Source: Bacteroidales bacterium UBA5287
GTDB lineage: Bacteria > Bacteroidota > Bacteroidia > Bacteroidales > Dysgonomonadaceae
Direction: 5' to 3'
Length of the DNA stretch: 63,007 bases
Assembly: GCA_002411345.1 (NCBI GenBank)
Contig: DHSL01000020.1
Location: 1-63,007, forward strand
Below are positions 52,254 through 60,986 of the stretch, in pieces. The notes beneath the pieces were generated by a model, which made no database searches, had not been told where the DNA came from, and saw only the letters and a list, made by a program, of their open reading frames with translations. The position numbers were made by a program, and so were the translations under genes. Positions within the stretch are counted from its first letter, which is position 1; every line of letters begins with the position of its first letter.

Positions 52254-52964
52254 TTAACCTTTATAAATCAAGAAAATGCACGGTTTTTTGTGCAAATCCG
52301 GCAAGTTGTTTTTCCACGCCTTCACGCTTTTAGAAACAATAAATTCATCCTCACACGAAATATTCATTGCAATGCACAAGCGTGTTGACGGTCGGCAATG
52401 CTGTAAAATATCCTCAGCCATTTTATTATTTCGGTAAGGTGTTTCGATAAACAATTGCGTTTGATCCTCATTGTAAGCCCTTGACTCCAGATGTTTCAGT
52501 TTTTTCACCCTCTCATTCCCATCGATAGGCAGATACCCATTGAAAGCAAAGCTCTGTCCATTGAATCCCGATGCCATCACCGCCATCAAAATCGAAGACG
52601 GTCCCACCAGCGGGATCACTTTATATCCCAAACGTTGAGCTATAGCAACCACATCCGCTCCCGGGTCCGCTACCGCCGGACATCCCGCGTCAGATATTAT
52701 CCCCATGCTGTTTCCCTCCATCATTGGAGTAAGCATTCGTTCAAGATTCTTGCGATCAGAGTTCTCGTTCAGTTCAAAAAACGTAAGCCCATCAATATTT
52801 ATCGCCGGGTTACATTTCTTCATAAATCTACGTGCAGAGCGAACATTTTCAACAATAAAAAAACGCAGATCAGTAATTATCTCAGTGTTGTAAGTCGGCA
52901 GAACTCTATTTATTGCCGTATCTCCCAAAGTCACAGGGATTAAATATAGCGAAGGACTATTCAT
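52254..52964 (-). CDS. SAM-dependent methyltransferase (RsmI-like)
   Basis: The 236-aa protein belongs to the tetrapyrrole methylase superfamily that includes RsmI, the 16S rRNA 2'-O-methyltransferase. Visible motifs are LYLIPVTLGDTAINRVLP, MGIISDAGCPAVADPGADVVAIAQRLG (SAM loop), VIPLVGPSSILMAVMASGFNGQSFAFNGYLP and LFIETPYRNNKMAEDIL. It is shorter than RsmI and differs in the first SAM loop (LGDTAINR rather than LGNLxD), the common Bacteroidota paralogue. I chose ATG 52964; earlier starts overlap the rhomboid gene. Confidence 0.85.
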   Translation of the reverse strand: MNSPSLYLIPVTLGDTAINRVLPTYNTEIITDLRFFIVENVRSARRFMKKCNPAINIDGLTFFELNENSDRKNLERMLTPMMEGNSMGIISDAGCPAVADPGADVVAIAQRLGYKVIPLVGPSSILMAVMASGFNGQSFAFNGYLPIDGNERVKKLKHLESRAYNEDQTQLFIETPYRNNKMAEDILQHCRPSTRLCIAMNISCEDEFIVSKSVKAWKNNLPDLHKKPCIFLIYKG

Positions 52965-52974
52965 AATCATTAAA

Positions 52975-53631
52975 TTAAAAACCAAATCGAATCAAATCAC
53001 GAATTGAATTAACATGAATTTGATCAATAAAATCAGCCAATAGATTCACATGTTCAAGTGCGCCAAACGCGACAATCATAAACACAATACCGTAAATACC
53101 ACCAGCAATGTGCGCAGAGTGATTTATTCCCCCCGAATGGTTTTTGCTCAGATAAACCGATATCATCACAAAAATTATTGCAAAAAGGAAAGCAGGCAGC
53201 CATACCGGTATGAACATTACCCCCATAAAATTCATAGGGTTGATAAGCACATAAGCAAAAATTATTGCCGACACCGCCCCCGAAGCCCCCAGTCCATGAT
53301 AATAGTCGTTATCCCGTTCTTTCAGATAAGTAGGGAAGATAGATACAAACAGCGCACTGAAATACAGTACGATATAAGCCACTGAGCCCGTTAGCTCACC
53401 CAATGTCGCGATACAATACTTTTCAATATCCACACCAAAAAAGTACAGAGTGAACATATTGAATATCAGGTGAGTAAAATCCGCATGCAGAAATCCGTAA
53501 GTAAAAAGCCGTTGCCATTCCCCATGTTTTAGAGCCGGGGGATAGAAAATCCATTTCTCCATCAAGCCATCATCTTTGAATGCTTTGATAGAAATAATAC
53601 AAGTGAAAATGATTAAAACAATAGTTATCAT
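52975..53631 (-). CDS. Rhomboid-family intramembrane serine protease
   Basis: The 218-aa membrane protein has six hydrophobic segments. Motifs are the HGEWQRLFTYGFLHADFTHLIFNMFTLYFFG region (with HxxxN-like residues), the nucleophile motif GLGASGAVSAI in segment 4, and the catalytic-pair region SAHIAGGIYGIVF with the conserved histidine in segment 6. Rhomboids cleave membrane proteins within the bilayer. The start is ATG 53631; an upstream TTG at 53652 would add seven residues. It ends 10 bases before the methyltransferase start. Confidence 0.88.
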   Translation of the reverse strand: MITIVLIIFTCIISIKAFKDDGLMEKWIFYPPALKHGEWQRLFTYGFLHADFTHLIFNMFTLYFFGVDIEKYCIATLGELTGSVAYIVLYFSALFVSIFPTYLKERDNDYYHGLGASGAVSAIIFAYVLINPMNFMGVMFIPVWLPAFLFAIIFVMISVYLSKNHSGGINHSAHIAGGIYGIVFMIVAFGALEHVNLLADFIDQIHVNSIRDLIRFGF

Positions 53632-53681
53632 AGACCGTAAATTAAGGTACAAAGGTAAATAAAATAATCACAATGCCCCTG

Positions 53682-54251
53682 CTATCGGTTGTTTATCATG
53701 TTCATATATTTCCACAAAGGCGCTGCCATTGTCGCTTGTACAATATCTCCATTACTCAACAGCTCTTTCACCTCGTTTAGTGACAGCAGGTAAACCGAAA
53801 TATCTTCAGACACATCCAGTGATTGATCACTTATTTTTTCCACACCCTCAGCAATAAAGCAGTACGACATATTGTTTGTAGCACTTGCATTTGGTGATAA
53901 TCTCATCAATTCTTTCCATGATCCATTTCCATATCCCGTTTCTTCAAGCAGCTCTCTTTTTGCCGCATCCAGTGGAGATTTGTCAGAATCTTCGCACACA
54001 CCCGCACAAATTTCCATACAAATTTTACCGATCCCGTGTCGATACTGTTTAACAAACACGAACTCCCCTTTTTTTGTTATAGCAATAATATTAACCCAAT
54101 CAGGATATTCCAAGACATAATATTCAGGAACAATTGTGTTATCCGGCATTTCCAGTCGGTCCATCCTTGCCGTCAGCCATGGTCGTTTGTATAAATATTC
54201 GCTACTCAGCAATTTCCATTCCCGGATCTCTTTTTCGTTTAATGAAGTCAT
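53682..54251 (-). CDS. NUDIX hydrolase (ADP-ribose pyrophosphatase-like)
   Basis: The 189-aa protein has the NUDIX box GVCEDSDKSPLDAAKRELLEETGY, close to GX5EX7REUXEEXGU (D in place of the first E), with E preceding it in MEICAG. The N-terminal half (EWKLLSSEYLYKRPWLTARMDRLEMPDN) and the ADP-ribose-type strand-turn regions (VFVKQYRHG) suggest ADP-ribose or nucleotide-sugar pyrophosphatase activity. It is convergent to nothing: the next genes on the left are minus-strand rhomboid and methyltransferase. It probably heads that minus-strand unit. Confidence 0.85.
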   Translation of the reverse strand: MTSLNEKEIREWKLLSSEYLYKRPWLTARMDRLEMPDNTIVPEYYVLEYPDWVNIIAITKKGEFVFVKQYRHGIGKICMEICAGVCEDSDKSPLDAAKRELLEETGYGNGSWKELMRLSPNASATNNMSYCFIAEGVEKISDQSLDVSEDISVYLLSLNEVKELLSNGDIVQATMAAPLWKYMNMINNR

Positions 54252-54355
54252 ATCACCTATTTTTCAACAAATATAACTTATTCATGTCACATTTTTACTG
54301 TTAAGAGAAGTAAAATTAATGAAGTTCTTAGATGCAGTATTTTCAAAAAGATTGT

Positions 54356-54487
54356 CGGAGGTGAGTCGGAGCATCATCGGAGCATACACGGAGCATACAC
54401 GGAGCATCATCGGACCATCCTCGGAGCATCCTCGGAGCATCCTCGGAGGTCTCTCGGAGGTGACTCGGAGCATGGTGAGAACATGGT
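54356..54487. repeat. Tandem array of twelve 11-bp units (CGGAGCATCAT-like)
   Basis: Twelve consecutive units of exactly 11 bases cover 54356-54487: CGGAGGTGAGT, CGGAGCATCAT, CGGAGCATACA (twice), CGGAGCATCAT, CGGACCATCCT, CGGAGCATCCT (twice), CGGAGGTCTCT, CGGAGGTGACT, CGGAGCATGGT and GAGAACATGGT. The first five bases are most constant. The array is GC-rich against AT-rich flanks. The remaining sequence of this 346-base gap (54252-54597) holds no gene that I can support. Confidence 0.85.
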
Positions 54488-54597
54488 GAGAGGAGCAAGT
54501 AAGAAAAAATGTAAGTATAAATTTAACATTTTATTTGTTTGTTTTGATTTATTTTTGTTGTTCTTTGTTTAATAATTAATTAACTATCGACTAAGAA

Positions 54598-55216
54598 ATG
54601 AAAAATGATTTAATCGACATGAGAAAATTAGTAAGTTTATGTATTATTCTTTTCAGTTTCATTATCACATCATGTAAAAATGAAACAAAAAATAATGTAA
54701 AAGAAATATTCATTGATTTTTCAAACGTTGAGAACCTTGATTTATCTAAAGCAGAAAAAGTAAATTTAGAATTAACTGAAAATTCGATTATTGGTAGGGT
54801 AGATGAATTTCTATTATACGATGATAAGTATTATTTTATACGATCAGGCAGCAATTTATTTGTTTTTGACCATACTGGATCATTTTTGAATCAAATTGGA
54901 AGTAAAGGAACTTGATATATATGATGCTATTGAATTTACTAACAAAACCGAAAATAAAAATAAATATGCCACTTTTGTTAGATGTGTTTCAGAAGACAAG
55001 TTGTACTTAAGGTTTATATTTTTGTTTAATGATGGTGTTTACTTTGTTAAATATAATAAAAGAGAAGGTCGTGCTAAAACATATAAATTTGTATGTGATT
55101 TGGAAACAATTGAGCCAATTATCTATTTGCACAATAATAATCTTACAGTGCCTGTCAACAGTTTAGAAGACTCTTCGAATCCATCATTAGCAATTATAGA
55201 TGAGAGTCTGTTATAG
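54598..55216 (+). pseudogene. Six-bladed beta-propeller lipoprotein, internally deleted and frameshifted
   Basis: The first frame (54598-54915) begins with a lipoprotein signal (LFSFIITSC) and continues with LTENSIIGRVDEFLLYDDKYYFI and VFDHTGSFLNQIGSKG, the N-terminal part of the 6-bladed beta-propeller lipoproteins common in Bacteroidales. The second frame (54896-55216) has the C-terminal part: IYDAIEFTNKTENKNKYATF and YKFVCDLETIEPIIYLHNNN, ending SNPSLAIIDESLL. Full-length relatives have about 350-400 aa, so roughly 200 central residues are gone at about 54905. The gene is not functional as read. It may have lost its middle by recombination. Confidence 0.7.
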
Positions 55217-55278
55217 TCTCAAGTACTCCTGTGGACTACCCTTTTTTGTAGCTTTCCTTGTATCTCCCCGACAAAGAG

Positions 55279-56583
55279 TTACAAAGATAAAAGCGTTTTC
55301 TCAATTACTGTTTTTTTGTCATTGTCTACACCAGCCTTATCGGCATAATAATGCCAGTTGTGTACCGTATCGGTAATTTGGTCAATTATTTCGACAGTCT
55401 TTTTATTGCGGATAGAACGCCCAACTTCGATGAGGTCTTCCCGTGTAAAGTTTTCTCTTTTCCCATTAATGCTTAGAGCATGACGGCTTACCCATTCGCT
55501 TCCGGGGCGATAAGCGTGACAGAGGTCGTATGCCGGAGCTAATTTCCACCGATCACCTTGTTTAAGGATAAAAGAAAAGTTTTTTGTATGATCATCACAG
55601 TTACGGGCTATTACATTAAACACCATGCGTCGGAACATCTGTTCAGCTTCGACATACGTCAGCTTCAGTTCCCTCATCGTCTGGAATAATTGTTCATAAC
55701 TGTAACTGTTTACCCTATTATAATCAAAATGCTTCAAGGCACAAAAAGTCTGTATGTGGTGTTTTGTATAGCTTCCTTCCCTGTCGAAGCGTCGAGTCAT
55801 AAAATGTGCGCGACCGTTCTCTTCCAATAACCGACAAGGCATCATTTCAATTCCGCAATCCAACGCCATCAGGTAGTAAGCGTATTCAACACGACCATAT
55901 CCATGAGTTGCACCCAATTGCACTTCACTTACCCCGTCAAGTTTAAGCAGCCAGTGTTCAAACCCTTCTGGGGCTCGCGTCTGTCCTGAACGGACTTCAC
56001 CTGTTTTTTCATTGTAGGCAATCACAGCTTTGGGGCGTGCGCCACCGGCTGATGTTCCGATTTTCAGTATTTCCCGCATAGCCTTTTCTTCATCGGATTT
56101 TAAATTGGTTATGAAAGCCTCTTTTTTTGAAAGTAACTTGCCTGCAATTTCTACCAAGCTATCTATCTCTACCGAAAAAGTATTCACATTTTGTTTTAAA
56201 ATGGCCGGTTCAATTTCCAATGCTCCCATTCCCCGTTTACCTATAAAGCAAAGCATTTCTACCGGGTTCATGCTGTTTTCCGGTCGTCCTTGCTGTGCCA
56301 ACCACAAATTGATCAATTCATTCCCATAGCGGTCGGGCAACAAGTCTGCGAGCAATCCGGGCAATCCTTTAAAAGTATCGAAAGAAGAACCGTTTTCTTT
56401 ACGTAATTCGGGAAAAGAATAAATTTGTTGTACCGTGGACAACGGTATCTTTAATGGCGATAGTTCCCATCCCAGACTTTTAAACGTAGGATCATATTCA
56501 AAAGAAGCCACACCTGATTTTTCATCCCAGGCAACTGCTCCTGCCATCTTACCCCATATATGTATGATTGCAGTATTCATCAT
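55279..56583 (-). CDS. hipA: HipA-family toxin kinase
   Basis: HipA phosphorylates a tRNA synthetase (glutamyl-tRNA synthetase in E. coli), causing dormancy. The 434-aa protein has a HipA N-terminal segment (FKGLPGLLADLLPDRYGNELIN), the ATP-loop region KIGTSAGGARPKAVI, FEHWLLKLDGV, EENGRAHFMTRRFDREG and the catalytic and metal motif NVIARNCDDHTKNFSFIL, then LAPAYDLCHAY. It follows hipB after nine bases. The long, well-conserved frame suggests an active kinase. Confidence 0.9.
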   Translation of the reverse strand: MMNTAIIHIWGKMAGAVAWDEKSGVASFEYDPTFKSLGWELSPLKIPLSTVQQIYSFPELRKENGSSFDTFKGLPGLLADLLPDRYGNELINLWLAQQGRPENSMNPVEMLCFIGKRGMGALEIEPAILKQNVNTFSVEIDSLVEIAGKLLSKKEAFITNLKSDEEKAMREILKIGTSAGGARPKAVIAYNEKTGEVRSGQTRAPEGFEHWLLKLDGVSEVQLGATHGYGRVEYAYYLMALDCGIEMMPCRLLEENGRAHFMTRRFDREGSYTKHHIQTFCALKHFDYNRVNSYSYEQLFQTMRELKLTYVEAEQMFRRMVFNVIARNCDDHTKNFSFILKQGDRWKLAPAYDLCHAYRPGSEWVSRHALSINGKRENFTREDLIEVGRSIRNKKTVEIIDQITDTVHNWHYYADKAGVDNDKKTVIEKTLLSL

Positions 56584-56592
56584 TTATCAAAT

Positions 56593-56946
56593 TTACCAAT
56601 CAATATTCTCATTATCAGTTTTCTTTTTTTTGGGGAGTGCAACCCGTTGTCTTTTCTTCTTCTCGGCTTTAGCCAAAGCTAACGGGCTTTGATGTTGAGT
56701 AATTACAAAAACATCCATGATTTGTAATTGGTCCAACACCCGCAATACCCGGATGAGTGTTGCAACTGTTACCGTTTCGCCTCTTTCCAGCAAACTAAGT
56801 GTGGAGCGACTTATACCGGCATCTTCAGCAAGCACAGCCTGAGTTTTATTTTGTTGCATACGGTGATGTTTAACAAACACCCCGATTTGCTTGAGGATGC
56901 GATCATCGGTCATTGCCTCCCAATTATTGCGTGATATATCATTCAT
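56593..56946 (-). CDS. hipB: HipB-like antitoxin (HTH repressor)
   Basis: The 117-aa protein starts at ATG 56946 (MNDISRNNW). An XRE-type helix-turn-helix domain spans about 25-75, with TQAVLAEDAGISRSTLSLLERGE as the DNA-binding unit. The lysine-rich C-terminal tail (AKAEKKKRQRVALPKKKKTDN) is longer than in E. coli HipB. It neutralises HipA and should repress its own promoter; a perfect 12-bp dyad lies just upstream of the gene. A longer frame from 57015 would run through the operator and is unlikely. Confidence 0.88.
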   Translation of the reverse strand: MNDISRNNWEAMTDDRILKQIGVFVKHHRMQQNKTQAVLAEDAGISRSTLSLLERGETVTVATLIRVLRVLDQLQIMDVFVITQHQSPLALAKAEKKKRQRVALPKKKKTDNENIDW

Positions 56947-56984
56947 AAAATAAGTATTATATAAATAGTGAATGAAAAACAATG

Positions 56985-57029
56985 CAAATATATGATTTTT
57001 AATCAACAAAATCAAAATTGATTAAAAAT
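56985..57029 (-). promoter_or_regulatory. hipBA promoter with overlapping operator dyad
   Basis: ATTTTTAATCAA (56995-57006) and TTGATTAAAAAT (57018-57029) are perfect 12-bp arms around 11 bases. The minus-strand -33 TTTG is at 57013-57016 and the -7 TATATTTG at 56985-56992, spaced 20 bases, with the dyad covering the -33 region. Binding of HipB here would block transcription of hipBA. Confidence 0.65.
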
Positions 57030-57230
57030 AATGGATAATTTGTACTGAAAAGATTTACAGTAAATTAGGTGAAGAAATAAAAACATATTTTGCAATCATG
57101 GCAAAATTAGAGCATGTATCAATAATTTAACTTAACTTGCAGCGGTAAACTTTAGATTGAAAACATACACACAATATGCTTCTAACAATTTTAAATTGAA
57201 CCTGTTTAATGAATATAATATAATTGACAT

Positions 57231-57863
57231 ATGAAAATTGCCATTTACTTATTGACATTTTTGTGTTCAATGGCGGCTTTTGGACAAGGACAAATTAATA
57301 CAACCACCCTTGACACAATCAATCTACCAAACGGAGTAAAGTATCAGGGTAATATTAAAACTGCAGTTAGTTGGACAGATAAGTTGGGAGACAATATTGT
57401 AATTTCAACTGAAACGGGAGAGACAATAAGCAAGGCTGCACCTTCAGACGATTTCAGAGATGCTGCACTTTACGCTTACCACTTCATTGTGGATAAGGAC
57501 AGTGCCAATCTGACTTGGAAGGTATACGACTTTATAAAAGAGTGTCCAGTTGACATGGAAGCGAATTTTATAAAAAACACATTTCAAGTAACGGACTTAA
57601 ATAATGATGGTATATCAGAAGTCTGGTTAATGTATAAAACAGTTTGCCATGGTGATGTAAGTCCATACGACATGAAAATAATCATGTATCAAGGACAACA
57701 GAAATTCGCAGTGAGAGGACAAAACAAAGTGCAAGTTTCAGATAAGGAGTTTATTGGTGGCGACTATAAATTTGACAAAGCTTTTATTGACGGACCAACA
57801 GAATTCAGGGACTTTGCAAAAAAACTTTGGGACAAAAATATTATGCAGACATGGGGAGAATAG
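57231..57863 (+). CDS. Secreted protein related to the M949_RS01915 family
   Basis: The 210-aa protein has a signal peptide (KIAIYLLTFLCSMAAFGQ). The blocks VTDLNNDGISEVWLMYKTVCHGDVSP, KIIMYQGQQKFAVRGQNKV and FIGGDYKFDKAFIDGPTEF resemble a family usually annotated as surface polysaccharide biosynthesis protein, though the basis for that name is weak. It sits immediately before a fragment of an RHS protein whose first bases overlap its last ones, in a region of displaced RHS tips. I suspect it is the immunity gene of an older tip, but this is only inference from position. Confidence 0.55.
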   Translation: MKIAIYLLTFLCSMAAFGQGQINTTTLDTINLPNGVKYQGNIKTAVSWTDKLGDNIVISTETGETISKAAPSDDFRDAALYAYHFIVDKDSANLTWKVYDFIKECPVDMEANFIKNTFQVTDLNNDGISEVWLMYKTVCHGDVSPYDMKIIMYQGQQKFAVRGQNKVQVSDKEFIGGDYKFDKAFIDGPTEFRDFAKKLWDKNIMQTWGE

Positions 57864-58966
57864 GAGCACAAACCGACTACACGGGTACCGGTACATTAGC
57901 CGGATTTACCGTAAACCTTGCTTTACCTGCTGTTGATTTAATGACGGTAAATTATTATGATGCTAAATACACGGGTGGTGCTAAAGGCTTACTTACGGGT
58001 ACCTGTACCTATCAGGTGAATGATGCAACTAAGTATGTGGTTTCAGCCCTTTATTATGATCTTCAGGGGCGTGTAGTGCAAAGCCATACCTCTAACCATT
58101 TGGGGGGCTTTGAAGACGAATATTTTGCCTATACTTTCACCGGAAAAGTTAAACAGTGGCAGCATGTGCACTCAGCAACGGGAAAAGCAGCGCAAACAGA
58201 GGTATATACCTATGCTTACGATCATGTAGAACGGCTTCTTTCCGTTACTCATAAACTAAACGCTGCTGCGGCTGTTGCATTGGCAACCAACTCCTACGAT
58301 GAAGCAGGTCGGTTGAAGACCAGGAAGCTGGCAACGGAAACCTCCACATACAATTATAACGTGCGCGATTGGCTCACCCAAATTACCGGCACAAAATTCA
58401 GCCAAACACTTACTTACAACACTGCCGTAAATAATGTTTCGCCTCAATACCCCGCTTATAACGGCAATATCAGCGCCATGAAGTGGAAAGCGGGAACGGA
58501 AATCGTGGAGCGTGGATATAAATTTGAATACGATGAAATAAACCGCCTGAAGGCTGCCACCTATGGCGAAGGTACATCACTGAGTGACAATCCCAATCGG
58601 TACGATGAAAAAGTAACGCTGTACGATAAAATGGGAAACATTGAAAATTTGGAACGGCATGGAAAAGCCGACGGAACCAATGTGTTCGGCATAATTGATA
58701 ACCTCACGTATGCCTATACCGGAAACAAGCTCACCAAAGTTACCGATTCGGCCACACTTACCACCACTTATTACGGCGCATTTCAATTTGTGGACGGAGC
58801 CAACGATGTTACCGAGTACACCTACGATGCCAACGGTAACCTGAAAAAAGATTACAACAAAAAAATAGTGGATATCCGTTACAATTCATTAAATTTGCCT
58901 GATGGATTGCAATTTACCAATGGTAATACAACGATGACACATACGATGCAGCCGGGAATAAGTTAG
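57862..58966 (+). pseudogene. RHS-repeat core fragment, N-terminus missing
   Basis: Starting right after the preceding stop, frame 2 encodes RHS-repeat sequence in the order GAQTDYTGTGTLAGFTV, KGLLTGTCTYQVNDATKYVVSALYYD, TSNHLGGFEDEYFAYTFTGKV and many YDEAGRL-type YD repeats, ending with YNSLNLPDGLQFTNGN. There is no start region of an RHS protein, no signal peptide and no N-terminal domain, so this is a displaced piece of a larger RHS gene. It stops by frameshift at about 58935; the RHS core continues in the next frame (YDAAGNKLGVTHQ). A one-base insertion would join the two. Confidence 0.7.
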
Positions 58967-58968
58967 GC

Positions 58969-60156
58969 GTGACCCATCAAACGGCAGTGGCGGGCATAAC
59001 CATTCCCATGAGCAGTGAGATGATAACTTTGACACCTGAACAAATCTATTCTTCCTTTAAAACAGACTATTGTGGTAATATGATTTATGAAAATGGAGAA
59101 TTAAGTAAGATTTTAACGAAAGAAGGTTATATTACTTTCTCAGGTTCAACGCCTGTTTATCATTACTACTTAAGGGATCATCAAGGTAATAACCGCGTTG
59201 TATTAAATCAAAGCGGGACGGTAGAGCAGGTGAACCATTATTATCCATTTGGCGGATTGTTTGGTGAAAGTACAAACATCGAAACGCAACCCTATAAATA
59301 TAATGGCAAAGAGTTTGACGGCATGTATGGATTAAATCTTTTCGATTACGGAGCACGTCATTATGATGCTGCAATTGGGCGTTGGATGAATATGGATCCA
59401 TTGACAGAGGGATATTATAACATTTCGCCGTATGCGTATTGTGGAAATAATCCAGTAAGATATATTGACCCTGATGGTAGAGACTGGTATGAGGCAGAAA
59501 ACGAAACTGTAACTTGGACTGATTACACAAGTCAAAAGGATTTGGACGATAACAAAATTAAGGGTACTTATTTAGGACAAGCTCACGTAGTTTTTAATGG
59601 TTCAAGGCAAGAACAGTCATTTACTCAGAATGGGAGAAATTATATTGTCGGCGATGGTGCTGTGAATGCTGATGTAACGGTATATGGTACTGGTGGTGCT
59701 GACGACATTTATAATTTCACGGGTTATACAATGACTTCTGACCCTGACAAATACATACCTATAGATGAGGGACTATATTCACTTGATTATATGAACCCTG
59801 GCAAAGGAGGGGCATTACCTTCTCATTGGGCTGTAAATGGTACAGGTAAAGTGCGAACAATGGACGAAATGCCAAACTCGAACCCTGACACAAAAGGCGA
59901 ATGGAATTATATGACGCCTTGGAAAACAGGTATATATATTCATTCAACAGGGAAAAATGGTGGATTAGGAACACGAAATTCAACAGGTTGTTTGCTGATT
60001 TTAGATTCACAATGGAATGATTTTAATAGTGTAATGAAGGGAGTTACAAGAAGTTCAGTTCGAGTAACACGAACTGACTTTCAACTAATGCCTTTGCAGG
60101 GTGTAACAGGGGTAATCCATAATGTTTATATTCCACAGAAAACAACAAGGAGGTAA
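58969..60156 (+). CDS. RHS repeat-associated core with L,D-transpeptidase-like C-terminal tip
   Basis: This 395-aa frame (GTG start) continues the RHS core (YYLRDHQGNNRVVLN, GLNLFDYGARHYDAAIGRWMNMDPL, PYAYCGNNPVRYIDPDGRDW) after a frameshift. From residue about 170 the sequence is a variable tip. Near its end, IHSTGKNGGLGTRNSTGC places H325 16 residues before C341 with S338-T-G-C. This agrees with the H-x12-S-x-G-C layout of YkuD L,D-transpeptidases, including the G-L-G-x3 spacing. RHS tips are usually toxins delivered to rivals, so a peptidoglycan-attacking tip is a good guess. The stop codon overlaps the ribosome binding site of the next gene. Confidence 0.65.
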   Translation: MTHQTAVAGITIPMSSEMITLTPEQIYSSFKTDYCGNMIYENGELSKILTKEGYITFSGSTPVYHYYLRDHQGNNRVVLNQSGTVEQVNHYYPFGGLFGESTNIETQPYKYNGKEFDGMYGLNLFDYGARHYDAAIGRWMNMDPLTEGYYNISPYAYCGNNPVRYIDPDGRDWYEAENETVTWTDYTSQKDLDDNKIKGTYLGQAHVVFNGSRQEQSFTQNGRNYIVGDGAVNADVTVYGTGGADDIYNFTGYTMTSDPDKYIPIDEGLYSLDYMNPGKGGALPSHWAVNGTGKVRTMDEMPNSNPDTKGEWNYMTPWKTGIYIHSTGKNGGLGTRNSTGCLLILDSQWNDFNSVMKGVTRSSVRVTRTDFQLMPLQGVTGVIHNVYIPQKTTRR

Positions 60157-60157
60157 T

Positions 60158-60748
60158 ATGAAAACATGCATTATGTGTTTAATTACGTTATATGTATCAA
60201 TGTCTTGTGCAAGTGGAAGTAAGAACAAGACAAATCTTATAGAGCATAATGTCCAACAATCAGATACTTTGCAATTAATTAGGCATACGAACACTAATAT
60301 TCTAACTGTGTTTCTAAATATTGAATATGCAGGAAAAGTGGCAGTGTTTGATATTCCGCACGGAAAAATAACAAAGTATGTTCAAAATAATATAGAAGAG
60401 GAAGATTTTGTGATGTTTGACTTGTTGCAAAAGCAAGATAGTATGTATTATATAATAGCATATAGCGGACTGACTGATCATATTTTAGCAAAAGGATGGA
60501 TTTCTCAAAATACTAATTTGGGGGTTTATTCTGCTGCTTACGGTGATTTGCATTGTTCTCTATACAAAACGCCATTTAATAGAAAGCAAATAATTATTAC
60601 TGAAAAAGTTTATAACCCCAATATGTATGAGGTGCTTGATTTTGATGGCAAATGGTTAAAAGTAAGAACAAAAATAAATAATAAGTTTTATGTAGGTTGG
60701 CTTCCACCCGAAATGCAATGTGCAAATCCATACACAACTTGTAGTTAA
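60158..60748 (+). CDS. Lipoprotein, candidate immunity protein for the RHS tip
   Basis: The 196-aa protein starts at ATG 60158 with a lipoprotein signal (ITLYVSMSCASG, Cys16). The C-terminal segment has the pattern MYEVLDFDGKWLKVRT, YVGWLPPEMQCANPYTTC, which I know from small lipoproteins next to RHS genes in Bacteroidota; it may be SH3-like. AGGAGGTAAT precedes the start and includes the last three codons of the toxin gene, so translation is coupled. A lipoprotein would be in the periplasm, where a peptidoglycan-targeting tip must be blocked. Confidence 0.6.
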   Translation: MKTCIMCLITLYVSMSCASGSKNKTNLIEHNVQQSDTLQLIRHTNTNILTVFLNIEYAGKVAVFDIPHGKITKYVQNNIEEEDFVMFDLLQKQDSMYYIIAYSGLTDHILAKGWISQNTNLGVYSAAYGDLHCSLYKTPFNRKQIIITEKVYNPNMYEVLDFDGKWLKVRTKINNKFYVGWLPPEMQCANPYTTCS

Positions 60749-60986
60749 TGAAAATTAGCACGTTTTTGCGGGGTTGTTTTTTGAGTAGCTATGTTGAATT
60801 TACTTAAATAAACTATTCATTTAGTTAATAAACGCCTTTTTGACAGAAATATATCGGCAGGTTTGTGAGGTGGCTCTATCTCGCTCCCTTTGAAAAGGGG
60901 GCGAAAAGTGCCGCAAAGCGGTAAAAATGGACGTTAAAGCGCCCACACTGCAAAACTAAAAAGGATTACCCGACACGAACCAACAA

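Noticed and set aside
54282..54473. 63-residue minus-strand frame over the 11-base array (MLRVTSERPPRMLRG and so on)
   Set aside because: It is a translation of the repeat itself, with no ribosome binding site and no similarity beyond the repetition.
54356..54487. Possible CRISPR array
   Set aside because: The units are 11 bases long with no spacers between them, so this is a simple tandem repeat. No cas gene is in the window.
57231..57863. Antitoxin partner of HipBA
   Set aside because: It is on the opposite strand, has a signal peptide and is tied to the RHS region, so it is unlikely to belong to the HipBA operon.
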